Shown here in pieces: positions 13,452-19,734 of a stretch of DNA of 23,562 bases. The stretch covers positions 1 through 23,562 of the IMG/VR virus record IMGVR_UViG_3300030331_001954; one strand, written 5' to 3'. Each line of letters starts with the position of its first letter. Position 1 is the stretch's first letter. The position numbers and the translations under genes were made by a program. The DNA is from a virus. A model generated the notes under the pieces. That model saw only the letters and a program-made list of their open reading frames with translations, ran no database searches and was not told the DNA's origin.

Positions 13452-13949
13452 CTATTTGCCCAGGTTGGAGAGAGCTTTTACTTTCCCCTTTCTCTCTTCA
13501 ACCACCTTGAAGTCTCCATCAATGAACGCAGAGGGGTAGTTTTTACGAAGTTCATTAAGCCTAGCAACAATTTCATCACGAGAAAGTTTATCTAAATTAT
13601 GTATAACATTAGTTTCTCTCTTATCAATAGCAAGACCACCAAGTGCAGATCTTATCTTTTCTGCATTAACGGCTGCCGAAAACTGTCCAGATTCTTCTGC
13701 ACCTTTCGACAGATCTGCAAACCTTTTGAGTTGACCCATGAGAGTTACACCATACTTTCTTTCTCTAGCTTCACGAAGATCTTTAATATATTCATTTACA
13801 AGAGGAAAATCTCTGCCGTTCAACAGAAGACTAGCAGTTTTTCTAGCTTGACCTTCGGAGTAGCCAGACTTTCTAGCACACTCAGAGTTAGAGTATGTTC
13901 CTTCAACTATATATTTGCAAAAAGTTTTCTGACGATTAGTAAGTGCCAT
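13452..13949 (-). CDS. terS: Terminase small subunit
   Basis: The small subunit recognises phage DNA and regulates the large terminase. The 165-residue product opens MALTNRQKTFCKYIVEGTYS, then ECARKSGYSEGQARKTASLLL. This is the helix-turn-helix of the Terminase_2-type family, with the usual LTxRQxxF start and a GYS-containing recognition helix. The middle (QFSAAVNAEKIRSALGGL, about residues 88-105) matches the conserved SAA.NAE block. It is isolated on the minus strand between plus-strand genes, about 6.7 kb from terL, rather than next to it. No Shine-Dalgarno is visible before the ATG. Confidence 0.9.
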   Translation of the reverse strand: MALTNRQKTFCKYIVEGTYSNSECARKSGYSEGQARKTASLLLNGRDFPLVNEYIKDLREARERKYGVTLMGQLKRFADLSKGAEESGQFSAAVNAEKIRSALGGLAIDKRETNVIHNLDKLSRDEIVARLNELRKNYPSAFIDGDFKVVEERKGKVKALSNLGK

Positions 13950-13955
13950 GACCCC

Positions 13956-13984
13956 ATAGTAGAGTTTCTGGGATATTTTTGCAA
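13956..13984 (-). promoter_or_regulatory. Promoter for terS, possibly giving a leaderless mRNA
   Basis: On the minus strand TTGCAA (13984-13979) and TACTAT (13961-13956) are 17 bases apart. The expected start point, about seven bases after the -10, falls at or next to the terS ATG at 13949. Confidence 0.45.
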
Positions 13985-14000
13985 TAATAAAGGAGAAAAA

Positions 14001-14174
14001 ATGACGCGGTTGGCTTTAAAGTGTGGAAAGTGTAACCAAAGTGTAGAAAAGACATCTAGTGCTACCAAGGGTTACAGAGCATTTTCTACAGTTCTACACT
14101 TTCTACACCTATTTTTAAAAAATTTTATCAAACAAAAAAATATGGGAGAAACACTATGTATAAAGCAATATTAA
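14001..14174 (+). CDS. Small CGKC-containing protein, 57 residues
   Basis: The start is chosen for its near-ideal AAAGGAGAAAAA Shine-Dalgarno. The product MTRLALKCGKCNQSVEK has one CxxC pair near its N-terminus and a hydrophobic FSTVLHFLHLFL stretch in the middle. Most of its length is encoded by the repeat array at 14019-14110, so its composition may reflect DNA sites rather than protein selection. It ends 19 bases inside the next gene. It could be a genuine small protein or a translated leader. Confidence 0.45.
   Translation: MTRLALKCGKCNQSVEKTSSATKGYRAFSTVLHFLHLFLKNFIKQKNMGETLCIKQY
14019..14110. repeat. Iteron-like cluster of AAGTGTAGA sites
   Basis: Three forward copies start at 14019, 14028 and 14039 (AAGTGTGGA, AAGTGTAAC, AAGTGTAGA). 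Three inverted copies start at 14085, 14093 and 14102 (TCTACAGTT, TCTACACTT, TCTACACCT). Spacing within each group is 8-11 bases. In addition TGTAACC (14031-14037) is complementary to GGTTACA (14070-14076). The arrangement fits binding of a multimeric protein, as at an origin or operator. Confidence 0.6.
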
Positions 14175-14377
14175 CAGTATGCCTCTTGAACCATGCACCA
14201 CATATCGAGACAGATTGTTTTAATGTTTATGATTTACAAGCACCAAAAGGTTATAATAAAATCAATGATTGTTATGACAGAGCGAGTGAGATGTTAGTTT
14301 TAGTGAGAGATAGAATGACCTATCCTCATGCAATTAGAGTACAATGTTTAATAGAAGGAGATAAGTATGGATCGTGA
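14156..14377 (+). CDS. Small four-cysteine protein, copy 1, 73 residues
   Basis: MYKAILTVCLLNHAP starts after GGGAGAAACACT. Cys9, Cys21, Cys39 and Cys64 fall at positions that match the four cysteines of the product at 14697-14891, which begins MFKAMALIC. The short apolar N-terminus resembles a weak signal sequence. Small proteins of this kind (a KA..xVC start, then a mid-chain C and a late C) occur in marine phages as hypotheticals. Disulphide bonding or export is an inference. Confidence 0.65.
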   Translation: MYKAILTVCLLNHAPHIETDCFNVYDLQAPKGYNKINDCYDRASEMLVLVRDRMTYPHAIRVQCLIEGDKYGS

Positions 14378-14522
14378 TCAAACAATACTAACAGAAGATG
14401 GTTCATCAGAAGAACCAAGAAAAGTTTTTATGTGCGAGAGATGTAAGGTCGCACTTAAACGAATAGAACTGAAAGGATTATATCAATGTCCAATGTGTTT
14501 TACAGTAACGGAACAAGAATGA
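14367..14522 (+). CDS. Zinc-ribbon protein, 51 residues
   Basis: After AGAAGGAGATAAGT the product MDRDQTILTEDG has an acidic N-terminus and a zinc ribbon: CERC at residues 23-26 and CPMC at 41-44, separated by fourteen residues with a GLYQ turn. Two CxxC knuckles of this spacing bind a structural zinc and usually contact nucleic acid or protein. The start overlaps the previous gene by eleven bases. The next frame, also a zinc ribbon, begins inside it. Confidence 0.75.
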   Translation: MDRDQTILTEDGSSEEPRKVFMCERCKVALKRIELKGLYQCPMCFTVTEQE

Positions 14523-14704
14523 GATTTGAAGACAAATTAAAATGTTCCAAGTGCCAGGTTGCAATGCGAAAGATCGGAGTAAAATTCGAGAACTTTGAAG
14601 TAGTCGAGGTTCACAAGTGCATGGCATGTGGCAAAAGAAGAACAAGAGAGGCGAAGGACTTAGCCATTAGATCAAGTCCAATATTGGAGGAAAAAGATGT
14701 TTAA
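14486..14704 (+). CDS. Second zinc-ribbon protein, 72 residues
   Basis: CSKC at residues 20-23 and CMACGKRR at 45-51 form a zinc ribbon. Two starts are possible. 14486 (MSNVFYSN) has AAAGGA eight bases upstream but overlaps the preceding gene by 37 bases. 14519 (MRFEDKLK) makes an ATGA overlap with the preceding stop but has a poor Shine-Dalgarno. I keep the longer form. The basic segment after the second knuckle would suit nucleic acid binding. The eight-base overlap with the next gene continues the coupled run. Confidence 0.7.
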   Translation: MSNVFYSNGTRMRFEDKLKCSKCQVAMRKIGVKFENFEVVEVHKCMACGKRRTREAKDLAIRSSPILEEKDV

Positions 14705-14891
14705 AGCAATGGCGCTAATATGTAGTGTGTGGATAGCAGATGGTAGAGCAAAGCAAGAATGTTTTACCCATATGTTTGATTGGGAGTTTCAGACAAGGAA
14801 GGAATGTCAGTTAAGACTTCTTCGTTATCGAGCCAAGGAACAACCTGCATACCACAATGTAATCTTAGATGAGTGCGTAGAAAATAAATAA
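14697..14891 (+). CDS. Small four-cysteine protein, copy 2, 64 residues
   Basis: MFKAMALICSVWIADG starts after TTGGAGGAAAAAG. Its cysteines at 9, 22, 37 and 60 correspond in order and approximate spacing to those of the 73-residue protein encoded at 14156, and both start M(Y/F)KA. The N-terminus is short and apolar, a possible signal peptide. The protein has no zinc-ribbon CxxC. It is likely a diverged paralogue, separated from its partner by two zinc-ribbon genes. The function is unknown. Confidence 0.65.
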   Translation: MFKAMALICSVWIADGRAKQECFTHMFDWEFQTRKECQLRLLRYRAKEQPAYHNVILDECVENK

Positions 14892-14911
14892 ATTTTTTAT
14901 ATATTCCTTGC

Positions 14912-14940
14912 TTGACTTATTCTATCCCAAGTATTATATA
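14912..14940 (+). promoter_or_regulatory. Promoter upstream of the ribbon-helix-helix gene
   Basis: CTTGACT (TTGACT at 14912-14917) is followed after 17 bases by TATATA at 14935-14940, in an 84-base AT-rich gap between genes. The CTTGAC form is typical of alphaproteobacterial housekeeping promoters. The Shine-Dalgarno AAAGGAGATGTT of the next gene follows. Confidence 0.65.
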
Positions 14941-14975
14941 TAATATAAGATAAAATTTAATTTAAAGGAGATGTT

Positions 14976-15431
14976 ATGGGAGGAGTAAAAAGACTTTGGG
15001 AAGAGGACTTAGAACAGACAGTTGAAGATGCTGTTCACGGCGTGATAACTAAAAGAGAAGCCAAAGATAAATTATTCAGTTTATTAGGTGATCTTCACGA
15101 CTCTGGCGAACTAGAGTGGATAGAAGAAGAGATGGGCGCTATAGATGAGCCACAGAAATTTAAAGTTATCAATGTTCACGAGAATGTTTATAACGATCTG
15201 AAGTCAATGGCAAAAGAAGAAAAGAGAACGATTGCAGCGACAGTTGCTTTATCTACAAGCAAAGCAAGATACAAGTTCAGAAGAGATATAGAAGAAAGAG
15301 ACAGACAAGTACCACACAACGATCATGCTGTTAGAGTTCCAGAGTATACAGAGGAACAGAAAGAACAAGCTAGAAAACAACATGAAATTGATAAAAAGAA
15401 ATTAGAGGAAAGTTCTGACTTCCCATTTTAA
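14976..15431 (+). CDS. Ribbon-helix-helix-like protein with acidic PF tail, 151 residues
   Basis: Residues 63-100 (KVINVHENVYNDLKSMAK then EEKRTIAATV) have the strand-helix-helix pattern of MetJ/Arc-type DNA-binding proteins. They align gap-free with the 52-residue protein at 18097 (11 identities in 28). The N-terminal 60 residues are acidic and helical; the last 40 are charged and end in EESSDFPF. That end resembles the SSB C-terminal tip and the DEVPF ends of the SSB-like protein and primase downstream. A regulator that also docks on replication proteins is possible. It has its own promoter at 14912-14940. Confidence 0.65.
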   Translation: MGGVKRLWEEDLEQTVEDAVHGVITKREAKDKLFSLLGDLHDSGELEWIEEEMGAIDEPQKFKVINVHENVYNDLKSMAKEEKRTIAATVALSTSKARYKFRRDIEERDRQVPHNDHAVRVPEYTEEQKEQARKQHEIDKKKLEESSDFPF

Positions 15432-15444
15432 TAAGGAGGATTAA

Positions 15445-15834
15445 ATGGAAGATGAAAATAGAAAATATAATCAAGAGAAATTAATATCTCACGAAGTAAG
15501 ATGCTATAACTGTCAGAAGTTATCGAAGAAGCATATCTTCACGACAAGACTTATGGGGCCGAGTGAAAATTTGCCCTATGGTCTTGAGGTTATGAAGTAT
15601 GAAGATATTCGGATTGGTGCAGTAACCAAGAGAAAATATACAGTATGGGATAAGAAATATGTGATGAATAAAGGTTTCTTTTGTAGTTCCAAGTGTGGAG
15701 TTATATATGCAAATAAGCATATAGAAAATTTACAGAGAAGAGGTAAAGTTATTTCACCTAATCCAAATGGTGGTGGTAGTCGTGTCGTTGACATGAACCA
15801 TAAGTTAAATCAACTCAAAGATAAGAAGTGGTAA
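15445..15834 (+). CDS. Cysteine-pair zinc-finger-like protein, 129 residues
   Basis: AAGGAGGATTAA precedes MEDENRKYNQ. CYNC near residues 20-23 and CSSKC near 80-84 are the likely zinc ligands of one finger, with a beta-rich insert between them. The C-terminal part (NPNGGGSRVVDMNHKL) is polar and basic. No catalytic motif is seen. It lies directly after the ribbon-helix-helix gene with a 13-base gap, in the middle-gene operon before the SNF2 helicase. The function is unknown. Confidence 0.7.
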   Translation: MEDENRKYNQEKLISHEVRCYNCQKLSKKHIFTTRLMGPSENLPYGLEVMKYEDIRIGAVTKRKYTVWDKKYVMNKGFFCSSKCGVIYANKHIENLQRRGKVISPNPNGGGSRVVDMNHKLNQLKDKKW

Positions 15835-15836
15835 GC

Positions 15837-16055
15837 ATGGCTCAATCTCATATGAAATTATCTCAAAAAGAGATTAAGTTATGTATCAAGAGCACCAGGT
15901 TGTTTTTAGAAAAATTTGATGCCGAAAATAATTTAGACTATTACCCTTATAATTCTGAGGTAGCGACAGAAAGAAGGCACATGGTTGACTTCATAGGTAA
16001 GTTGCAAAATGAGTTGAGGGTAAGAGAGATGCGACCACATAAAGTTACGACATGA
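15837..16055 (+). CDS. Small helical protein, 72 residues
   Basis: The frame can open at a GTG at 15828, but the ATG at 15837 (MAQSHMKLSQKEI) is preferred. The product is one or two charged helices with a central YYPYNSEV turn. Its stop overlaps the helicase start by four bases (ATGA), so translation of the helicase is probably coupled to it. No family is recognised. Confidence 0.6.
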   Translation: MAQSHMKLSQKEIKLCIKSTRLFLEKFDAENNLDYYPYNSEVATERRHMVDFIGKLQNELRVREMRPHKVTT

Positions 16056-17506
16056 GTGTAGACTTTCTTTATAAAACCAAACCTTACAAGCACCAAGAAG
16101 ATGCTCTTCATAAAAGTTATGACAAAGAAAACTTTGCATACTTTATGGAGATGGGGTGTGGTAAGTCAAAGGTATTGATTGATAACATTGCTTGGCTTTA
16201 TTGGAATAGTAAAATAGATACTGCGATTGTTGTAGCACCAAAAGGTGTGTATACGAATTGGAAGAACAATGAAATACCTGCACACTTAGTAGATTGCATA
16301 ACTCCAAAGGTATATACATGGAAGTCAACTCTTAACAAACGAGAACAAGCAGACTTAAAAAGCTCCGTGGGCGGTGAAGCGAGAAGACATTTACGAATAC
16401 TACTCGTCAATGTTGAGGCTTTTGCTTCAAAGAAAGTGTTTCAGTTTTTAGAGATGTTTACCCACAGAAGTAATTTTTTACTTGCCGTTGATGAATCAAC
16501 CACGATCAAGAACATCAAGGCGAAGAGAACCAAGGCGCTAATAAAATTTGCTGAAGGTGCGAGGTATAAAAGAATACTGACGGGTGCTCCGATAACCAAG
16601 TCGCCTCTTGATTTGTACTCACAATGTCTATTTATGAGTAAAAAAATTTTGGGGTTTGAATCTTATTGGTCGTTCCAAGGACGATATGCCGTGATTAAAA
16701 ATGTGAAGATGGGATCACATCAGTTCAATCAGATCATAGGATATAAGAATCTGGACGAACTAAAAAAGAAAATAGAGCCACACTCGTTCCGAGTTACGAA
16801 AGATGAAGCATTGGATTTGCCTCCGAAGATATACACAACCAGGCAAGTTGATCTGACAATGGAACAAGAGAGGCACTATCAAAGTATTAAGAAAACATCA
16901 GTAGCACTTCTTGAAAGTGGAGAGATGGTTACAACTCCAGAGGTAATGACACGACTTTTGAGGTTACAACAGTTGTTATGTGGCTATCTGATTACAGATG
17001 ATGGAGAGACAAAAGAGATAGAAAACAATAGGTTAGACGTATTACTTGAAGTTGTAGAAGAGATGGAAGGCAAAGTTATTATATGGTCAAGGTTCAGACA
17101 TGACATCTTAAAAATTCAAAGCAAGTTAGCACAAATCTATGGTGCGAGTTCCGTGGTCACTTATTTTGGCGACACGACTATGGCAGATAGAGACAATGCT
17201 ATTGCGAGGTTTCAAGATTCGGCTGATCCCACGAGGTTCTTTGTCAGTAATCCACAGACAGGTGGTATGGGTTTGACACTCCATGCCGCGAAGAATGTGA
17301 TTTATTATTCAAATGATTTTAATTTGGAGTCTCGTGTTCAATCAGAAGATAGGGCACATAGGGTAGGGCAACAGAATAAAGTGTTATATGTTGACCTGGT
17401 ATCTCCGAATACTGTTGATGTTCACATTGTAAAAACATTAGTGAACAAAAACAAATTAGCAAACATAACACTAGGAGAAAGGGTATTAGAATGGTTAAAG
17501 GTGTAA
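16052..17506 (+). CDS. SNF2-family (SF2) DNA helicase/translocase
   Basis: The 484-residue protein carries two RecA-like lobes. Lobe one has YKHQEDAL (Q-like), Walker A EMGCGKSK at residues 33-40, AIVVAPKGV, the motif II form AVDEST near 145, and LTGAPITKSPLDL (motif III). Lobe two has KVIIWSRFRHDI, GGMGLTLHAAKNVIYYS (motif V) and RVQSEDRAHRVGQQ near 427-440 (motif VI with arginine fingers). Such proteins translocate on or unwind DNA; in phages they accompany replication or recombination. The start overlaps the previous gene as ATGA, and the end overlaps a nuclease gene by 16 bases, a helicase-nuclease pair. Confidence 0.93.
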   Translation: MSVDFLYKTKPYKHQEDALHKSYDKENFAYFMEMGCGKSKVLIDNIAWLYWNSKIDTAIVVAPKGVYTNWKNNEIPAHLVDCITPKVYTWKSTLNKREQADLKSSVGGEARRHLRILLVNVEAFASKKVFQFLEMFTHRSNFLLAVDESTTIKNIKAKRTKALIKFAEGARYKRILTGAPITKSPLDLYSQCLFMSKKILGFESYWSFQGRYAVIKNVKMGSHQFNQIIGYKNLDELKKKIEPHSFRVTKDEALDLPPKIYTTRQVDLTMEQERHYQSIKKTSVALLESGEMVTTPEVMTRLLRLQQLLCGYLITDDGETKEIENNRLDVLLEVVEEMEGKVIIWSRFRHDILKIQSKLAQIYGASSVVTYFGDTTMADRDNAIARFQDSADPTRFFVSNPQTGGMGLTLHAAKNVIYYSNDFNLESRVQSEDRAHRVGQQNKVLYVDLVSPNTVDVHIVKTLVNKNKLANITLGERVLEWLKV

Positions 17507-17937
17507 GAGCCGAGAAGATAGTAGGTAATGCAGGTGAGAATCTAACTGTATTTAAATTATCTATGCTTGGGTATGCCGCTTCAACTGTGAAACAAGATGG
17601 AGTTGATATAGCAGTTGTTGGAGGTAAAGATTTGATGGTAGCACAACGAGTGGAAGTTAAAACAGTTTTACAAGATGAAGGGGACGGAAGATTCTCTTTT
17701 CTTATTTGCAAGGGCAAAGACAGAAGATGTTACACTAGGAAAGATTGCGATATTATAGCACTCGCAACTTTATCTGAAGAAAAAGTTCTGTTCTTTCCCG
17801 TAGAATCTTTCACGACAACAAGGTCAATTACATTAACAAAGAATGATTTTAACAAACCATCATCAAAAAATAATTGGGCAGAAGTTCTTGACTATAGTCA
17901 AAAAATGATGGGCGAACTATTATATAAGAAAAAATAA
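17491..17937 (+). CDS. PD-(D/E)XK resolvase-like endonuclease, 148 residues
   Basis: GNAGENLTVFKLSMLGY (Glu16) is followed by DGVDIAVV (Asp39) and RVEVKTVL (Glu55, Lys57). This is the Glu-Asp-ExK arrangement of Holliday-junction-resolvase-like and related nucleases that use metal ions. A following RFSFLICKG..CYTRKDCDIIALATL section is typical of the same superfamily core. It is about the right size for a single domain. The start overlaps the helicase by 16 bases. Together with the nuclease at 8737 it makes two PD-(D/E)XK enzymes in the window. Confidence 0.75.
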   Translation: MVKGVRAEKIVGNAGENLTVFKLSMLGYAASTVKQDGVDIAVVGGKDLMVAQRVEVKTVLQDEGDGRFSFLICKGKDRRCYTRKDCDIIALATLSEEKVLFFPVESFTTTRSITLTKNDFNKPSSKNNWAEVLDYSQKMMGELLYKKK

Positions 17938-17947
17938 GATTTTATGT

Positions 17948-17977
17948 TTGACATTACAAATAATTTTATGGTAAAAA
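17948..17977 (+). promoter_or_regulatory. Possible promoter before the structured leader
   Basis: TTGACA at 17948-17953 is a consensus -35 box. The best -10 is TAAAAA (17972-17977) after 18 bases, a weak match. It sits just after the nuclease gene. Confidence 0.4.
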
Positions 17978-17981
17978 AAAT

Positions 17982-18078
17982 ACAAGACATAAGATTCAAA
18001 TGTCTTGTTAAGATGAATCGAGTTGGGGTGGTTCCTTTCTTAAATTTTGCCTTAATAAATTTAACCATTCCGCCCCAA
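17982..18078 (+). promoter_or_regulatory. Structured 5' leader with two stems
   Basis: A perfect 9-base stem, ACAAGACAT/ATGTCTTGT, spans 17982-17990 and 18000-18008 with a 9-base loop. A second stem pairs TTGGGGTGG (18023-18031) with CCGCCCCAA (18070-18078), nine pairs including one G-T, around a 38-base AT-rich loop. No T tract follows either stem. The region precedes the 52-residue ribbon-helix-helix gene and could be a control leader or operator; no known riboswitch is recognised. Confidence 0.5.
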
Positions 18079-18096
18079 TAAGATAAGGAGAGTTAC

Positions 18097-18255
18097 ATGG
18101 ATACAGATAAATGGAAATCAATAGCAGTGCCAATCGAAACTTGGAAGAAGTTAAACGAGATGGCAAAACAAAATTTTAGAACTGTTGGTGCTACGATTAC
18201 ATATTTAACTGAGAAAGAATACGAGTCTAAAAAACTCGTTGACGAGAAGGTATAA
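18097..18255 (+). CDS. Small ribbon-helix-helix-like protein, 52 residues
   Basis: AAGGAGAGTTAC precedes MDTDKWKSIAVPIETW. The pattern KSIAVP (strand), ETWKKLNEMAK (helix A), then RTVGATITYL (helix B) fits an Arc/MetJ/CopG-like DNA-binding monomer. It aligns gap-free with residues 63-90 of the 151-residue protein. The size suits a dimeric repressor. Its structured leader (17982-18078) could be its own operator region. It may control the replication genes that follow. Confidence 0.65.
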   Translation: MDTDKWKSIAVPIETWKKLNEMAKQNFRTVGATITYLTEKEYESKKLVDEKV

Positions 18256-18320
18256 TACTTTAAACTATATCTTCTATTAACCGCTGAAGAGCATAAACTT
18301 TAACGTAGAAGGAGAGAAAG

Positions 18321-18890
18321 ATGAGTGATGTGTATTCACTATTCGAGCAAGAGGCAGCTGACCCTCAAGCATTTAATAAAGTCAGAGAAGGCGACACTAA
18401 AGACTTGTCGTCACTAATCCGTAGATCCGTAGACTTGGATCAACAGATTAAAGATACCGAAGCACAACTTAAAGACTTAAAAGACAAGAAGAGAGCAGTA
18501 GACGAGGAAGACATTCCTTCGATAATGCAGACTATGGGTGTTGAAAGTCTACAAGTTGATGGCAATAAAGTTACAGTTGATAAGTTTGTTTCTGCGAGGA
18601 TACCCGAAACAAAGAAGCAAGAGGCTTTTCAATATCTAAGAGATATTGGAGAAGGCGATCTTATCAAGAACGAAGTTGTTGTTAGCTTCAGTATGGGTCA
18701 AGATAATCAAGCTGGTGTTGTGGTTGCAGATTTAGAGAGCAAAGGCTTTGCACCACAAAAGAAACAGCATGTGCATCCAATGACTTTAAAAACCTGGGTA
18801 AAGAATAGAATTGAAAGTGGTAAAGAAATAGACTTTGATCTATTTGGTGTATACCAGGGCAACCGTGCTAAGATAAAAGGAGGTCAGTAA
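18321..18890 (+). CDS. Conserved phage replication-region protein, 189 residues
   Basis: After GAAGGAGAGAAAG the product MSDVYSLFEQEA has a coiled coil at residues 33-65 (LIRRSVDLDQQIKDTEAQLK). It is followed by IPSIMQTMGVESLQVDGNKV, then RIPETKKQEAFQYLRDIGEGDLIK and HPMTLKTWVKNRIESGKEI. The order coiled coil, 'MxxxGxxSLxxDGxKV', 'LRxxGxGDLIK' and 'HPxTLKxWV' recurs in phage proteins encoded beside SSB-like genes. Its molecular role is not known to me. Its TAA overlaps the next ATG as TAATG, tying it to the SSB-like gene. Confidence 0.75.
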   Translation: MSDVYSLFEQEAADPQAFNKVREGDTKDLSSLIRRSVDLDQQIKDTEAQLKDLKDKKRAVDEEDIPSIMQTMGVESLQVDGNKVTVDKFVSARIPETKKQEAFQYLRDIGEGDLIKNEVVVSFSMGQDNQAGVVVADLESKGFAPQKKQHVHPMTLKTWVKNRIESGKEIDFDLFGVYQGNRAKIKGGQ

Positions 18891-19672
18891 TGAACCAGAT
18901 TGCACAGAAAAAGACCACACAAGTGGTGGTATCAGAGTTAGATAAAATGCTAGAAGCAGACTCTGGTGCTGGTCTTGAAAACATCACAACGGAAGATATG
19001 CAGATACCTTTTATTAGGATTATTCAAGCATTATCTCCACAGTTACAGAAGGACGATCCTCTGTATATTAAAGGTGCTGAGCAAGGAGATATCTTTAATA
19101 CTGTTACACAAGAAGTGTTTAAAGCAGACGAAGGTATTCTTGTTGTTCCTTGTTTCTTCGAGAAGAAATTCTTGGAGTTTATGTTAAGATCATCTGGTGG
19201 TGGGTTTGTAAAAGAACTCGCGGCAGATGATAAAGACATAGCCATGACAACTCGTGAAGGTAGCATAGAGACGTTACCTAATGGTAACGAATTGGTTAGA
19301 GCACACCAGCATTTAGTCATTGCACAATCTGCTGATGGAACTTTTGCACCGAGTGTTCTTGATATGAAAAAGACACAGTTGAAAGTGTCTCGTAGATGGA
19401 ATACATTAAAGAATAGCATAAGATTACCTTCTGGTAATGCTATGCCGATTTACGGAACGGCCTGGAGTATAACTACAATCTTGGAAAAGAATGACCAAGG
19501 TTCATGGTATAACTACAAGTTGGATCGTGTAAATGAACTTACACCAGAGATAGAGAAGATGATGCTAGAAGCTCGTACTATGTATCAAAGTGTAAGCAAG
19601 GGGGAAGTTAAAATGGCTGCCGCGTCTGCTGATGAGATGTCATCAAGGGAAGAAGACGAAGTACCGTTTTAA
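18890..19672 (+). CDS. ssb: Probable single-stranded-DNA-binding protein, 260 residues
   Basis: The core (residues about 35-210) is beta-rich, with IPFIRIIQALSPQLQK, a GDIFNTVTQEVF segment and VVPCFFEKKFLEF, as in a family of phage proteins annotated as single-stranded-DNA-binding. The tail is disordered and ends SSREEDEVPF, an acidic tip ending in PF like bacterial SSB (DDDIPF), the docking site for replication partners. The primase just downstream ends in the same five residues. Start and upstream stop form TAATG. A strong terminator follows. The assignment rests on the tail, the context and family recollection rather than a clear OB-fold motif. Confidence 0.7.
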   Translation: MNQIAQKKTTQVVVSELDKMLEADSGAGLENITTEDMQIPFIRIIQALSPQLQKDDPLYIKGAEQGDIFNTVTQEVFKADEGILVVPCFFEKKFLEFMLRSSGGGFVKELAADDKDIAMTTREGSIETLPNGNELVRAHQHLVIAQSADGTFAPSVLDMKKTQLKVSRRWNTLKNSIRLPSGNAMPIYGTAWSITTILEKNDQGSWYNYKLDRVNELTPEIEKMMLEARTMYQSVSKGEVKMAAASADEMSSREEDEVPF

Positions 19673-19681
19673 ATATCGTGG

Positions 19682-19724
19682 GCCGTACAAGCGTAATCCT
19701 CCACTTGTACGGCTCTTTTTTTTT
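19682..19724 (+). terminator. Strong rho-independent terminator after the SSB-like gene
   Basis: A perfect 10-base stem GCCGTACAAG/CTTGTACGGC (19682-19691, 19704-19713) encloses a 12-base loop and is followed by TC and nine T. It separates the abundant SSB-like product from the primase. Confidence 0.93.
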
Positions 19725-19734
19725 GGAGTGAAGA

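Noticed and set aside
13599-14000. The upstream part of a long plus-strand frame ending at 14174
   Set aside because: It lies antisense to terS. Only the part from 14001, after a strong Shine-Dalgarno, is kept as a possible gene.
17944-18081. A 45-codon plus-strand frame starting MFDITNNF
   Set aside because: It has no Shine-Dalgarno, overlaps both stems of the structured leader and shows no protein-like pattern.
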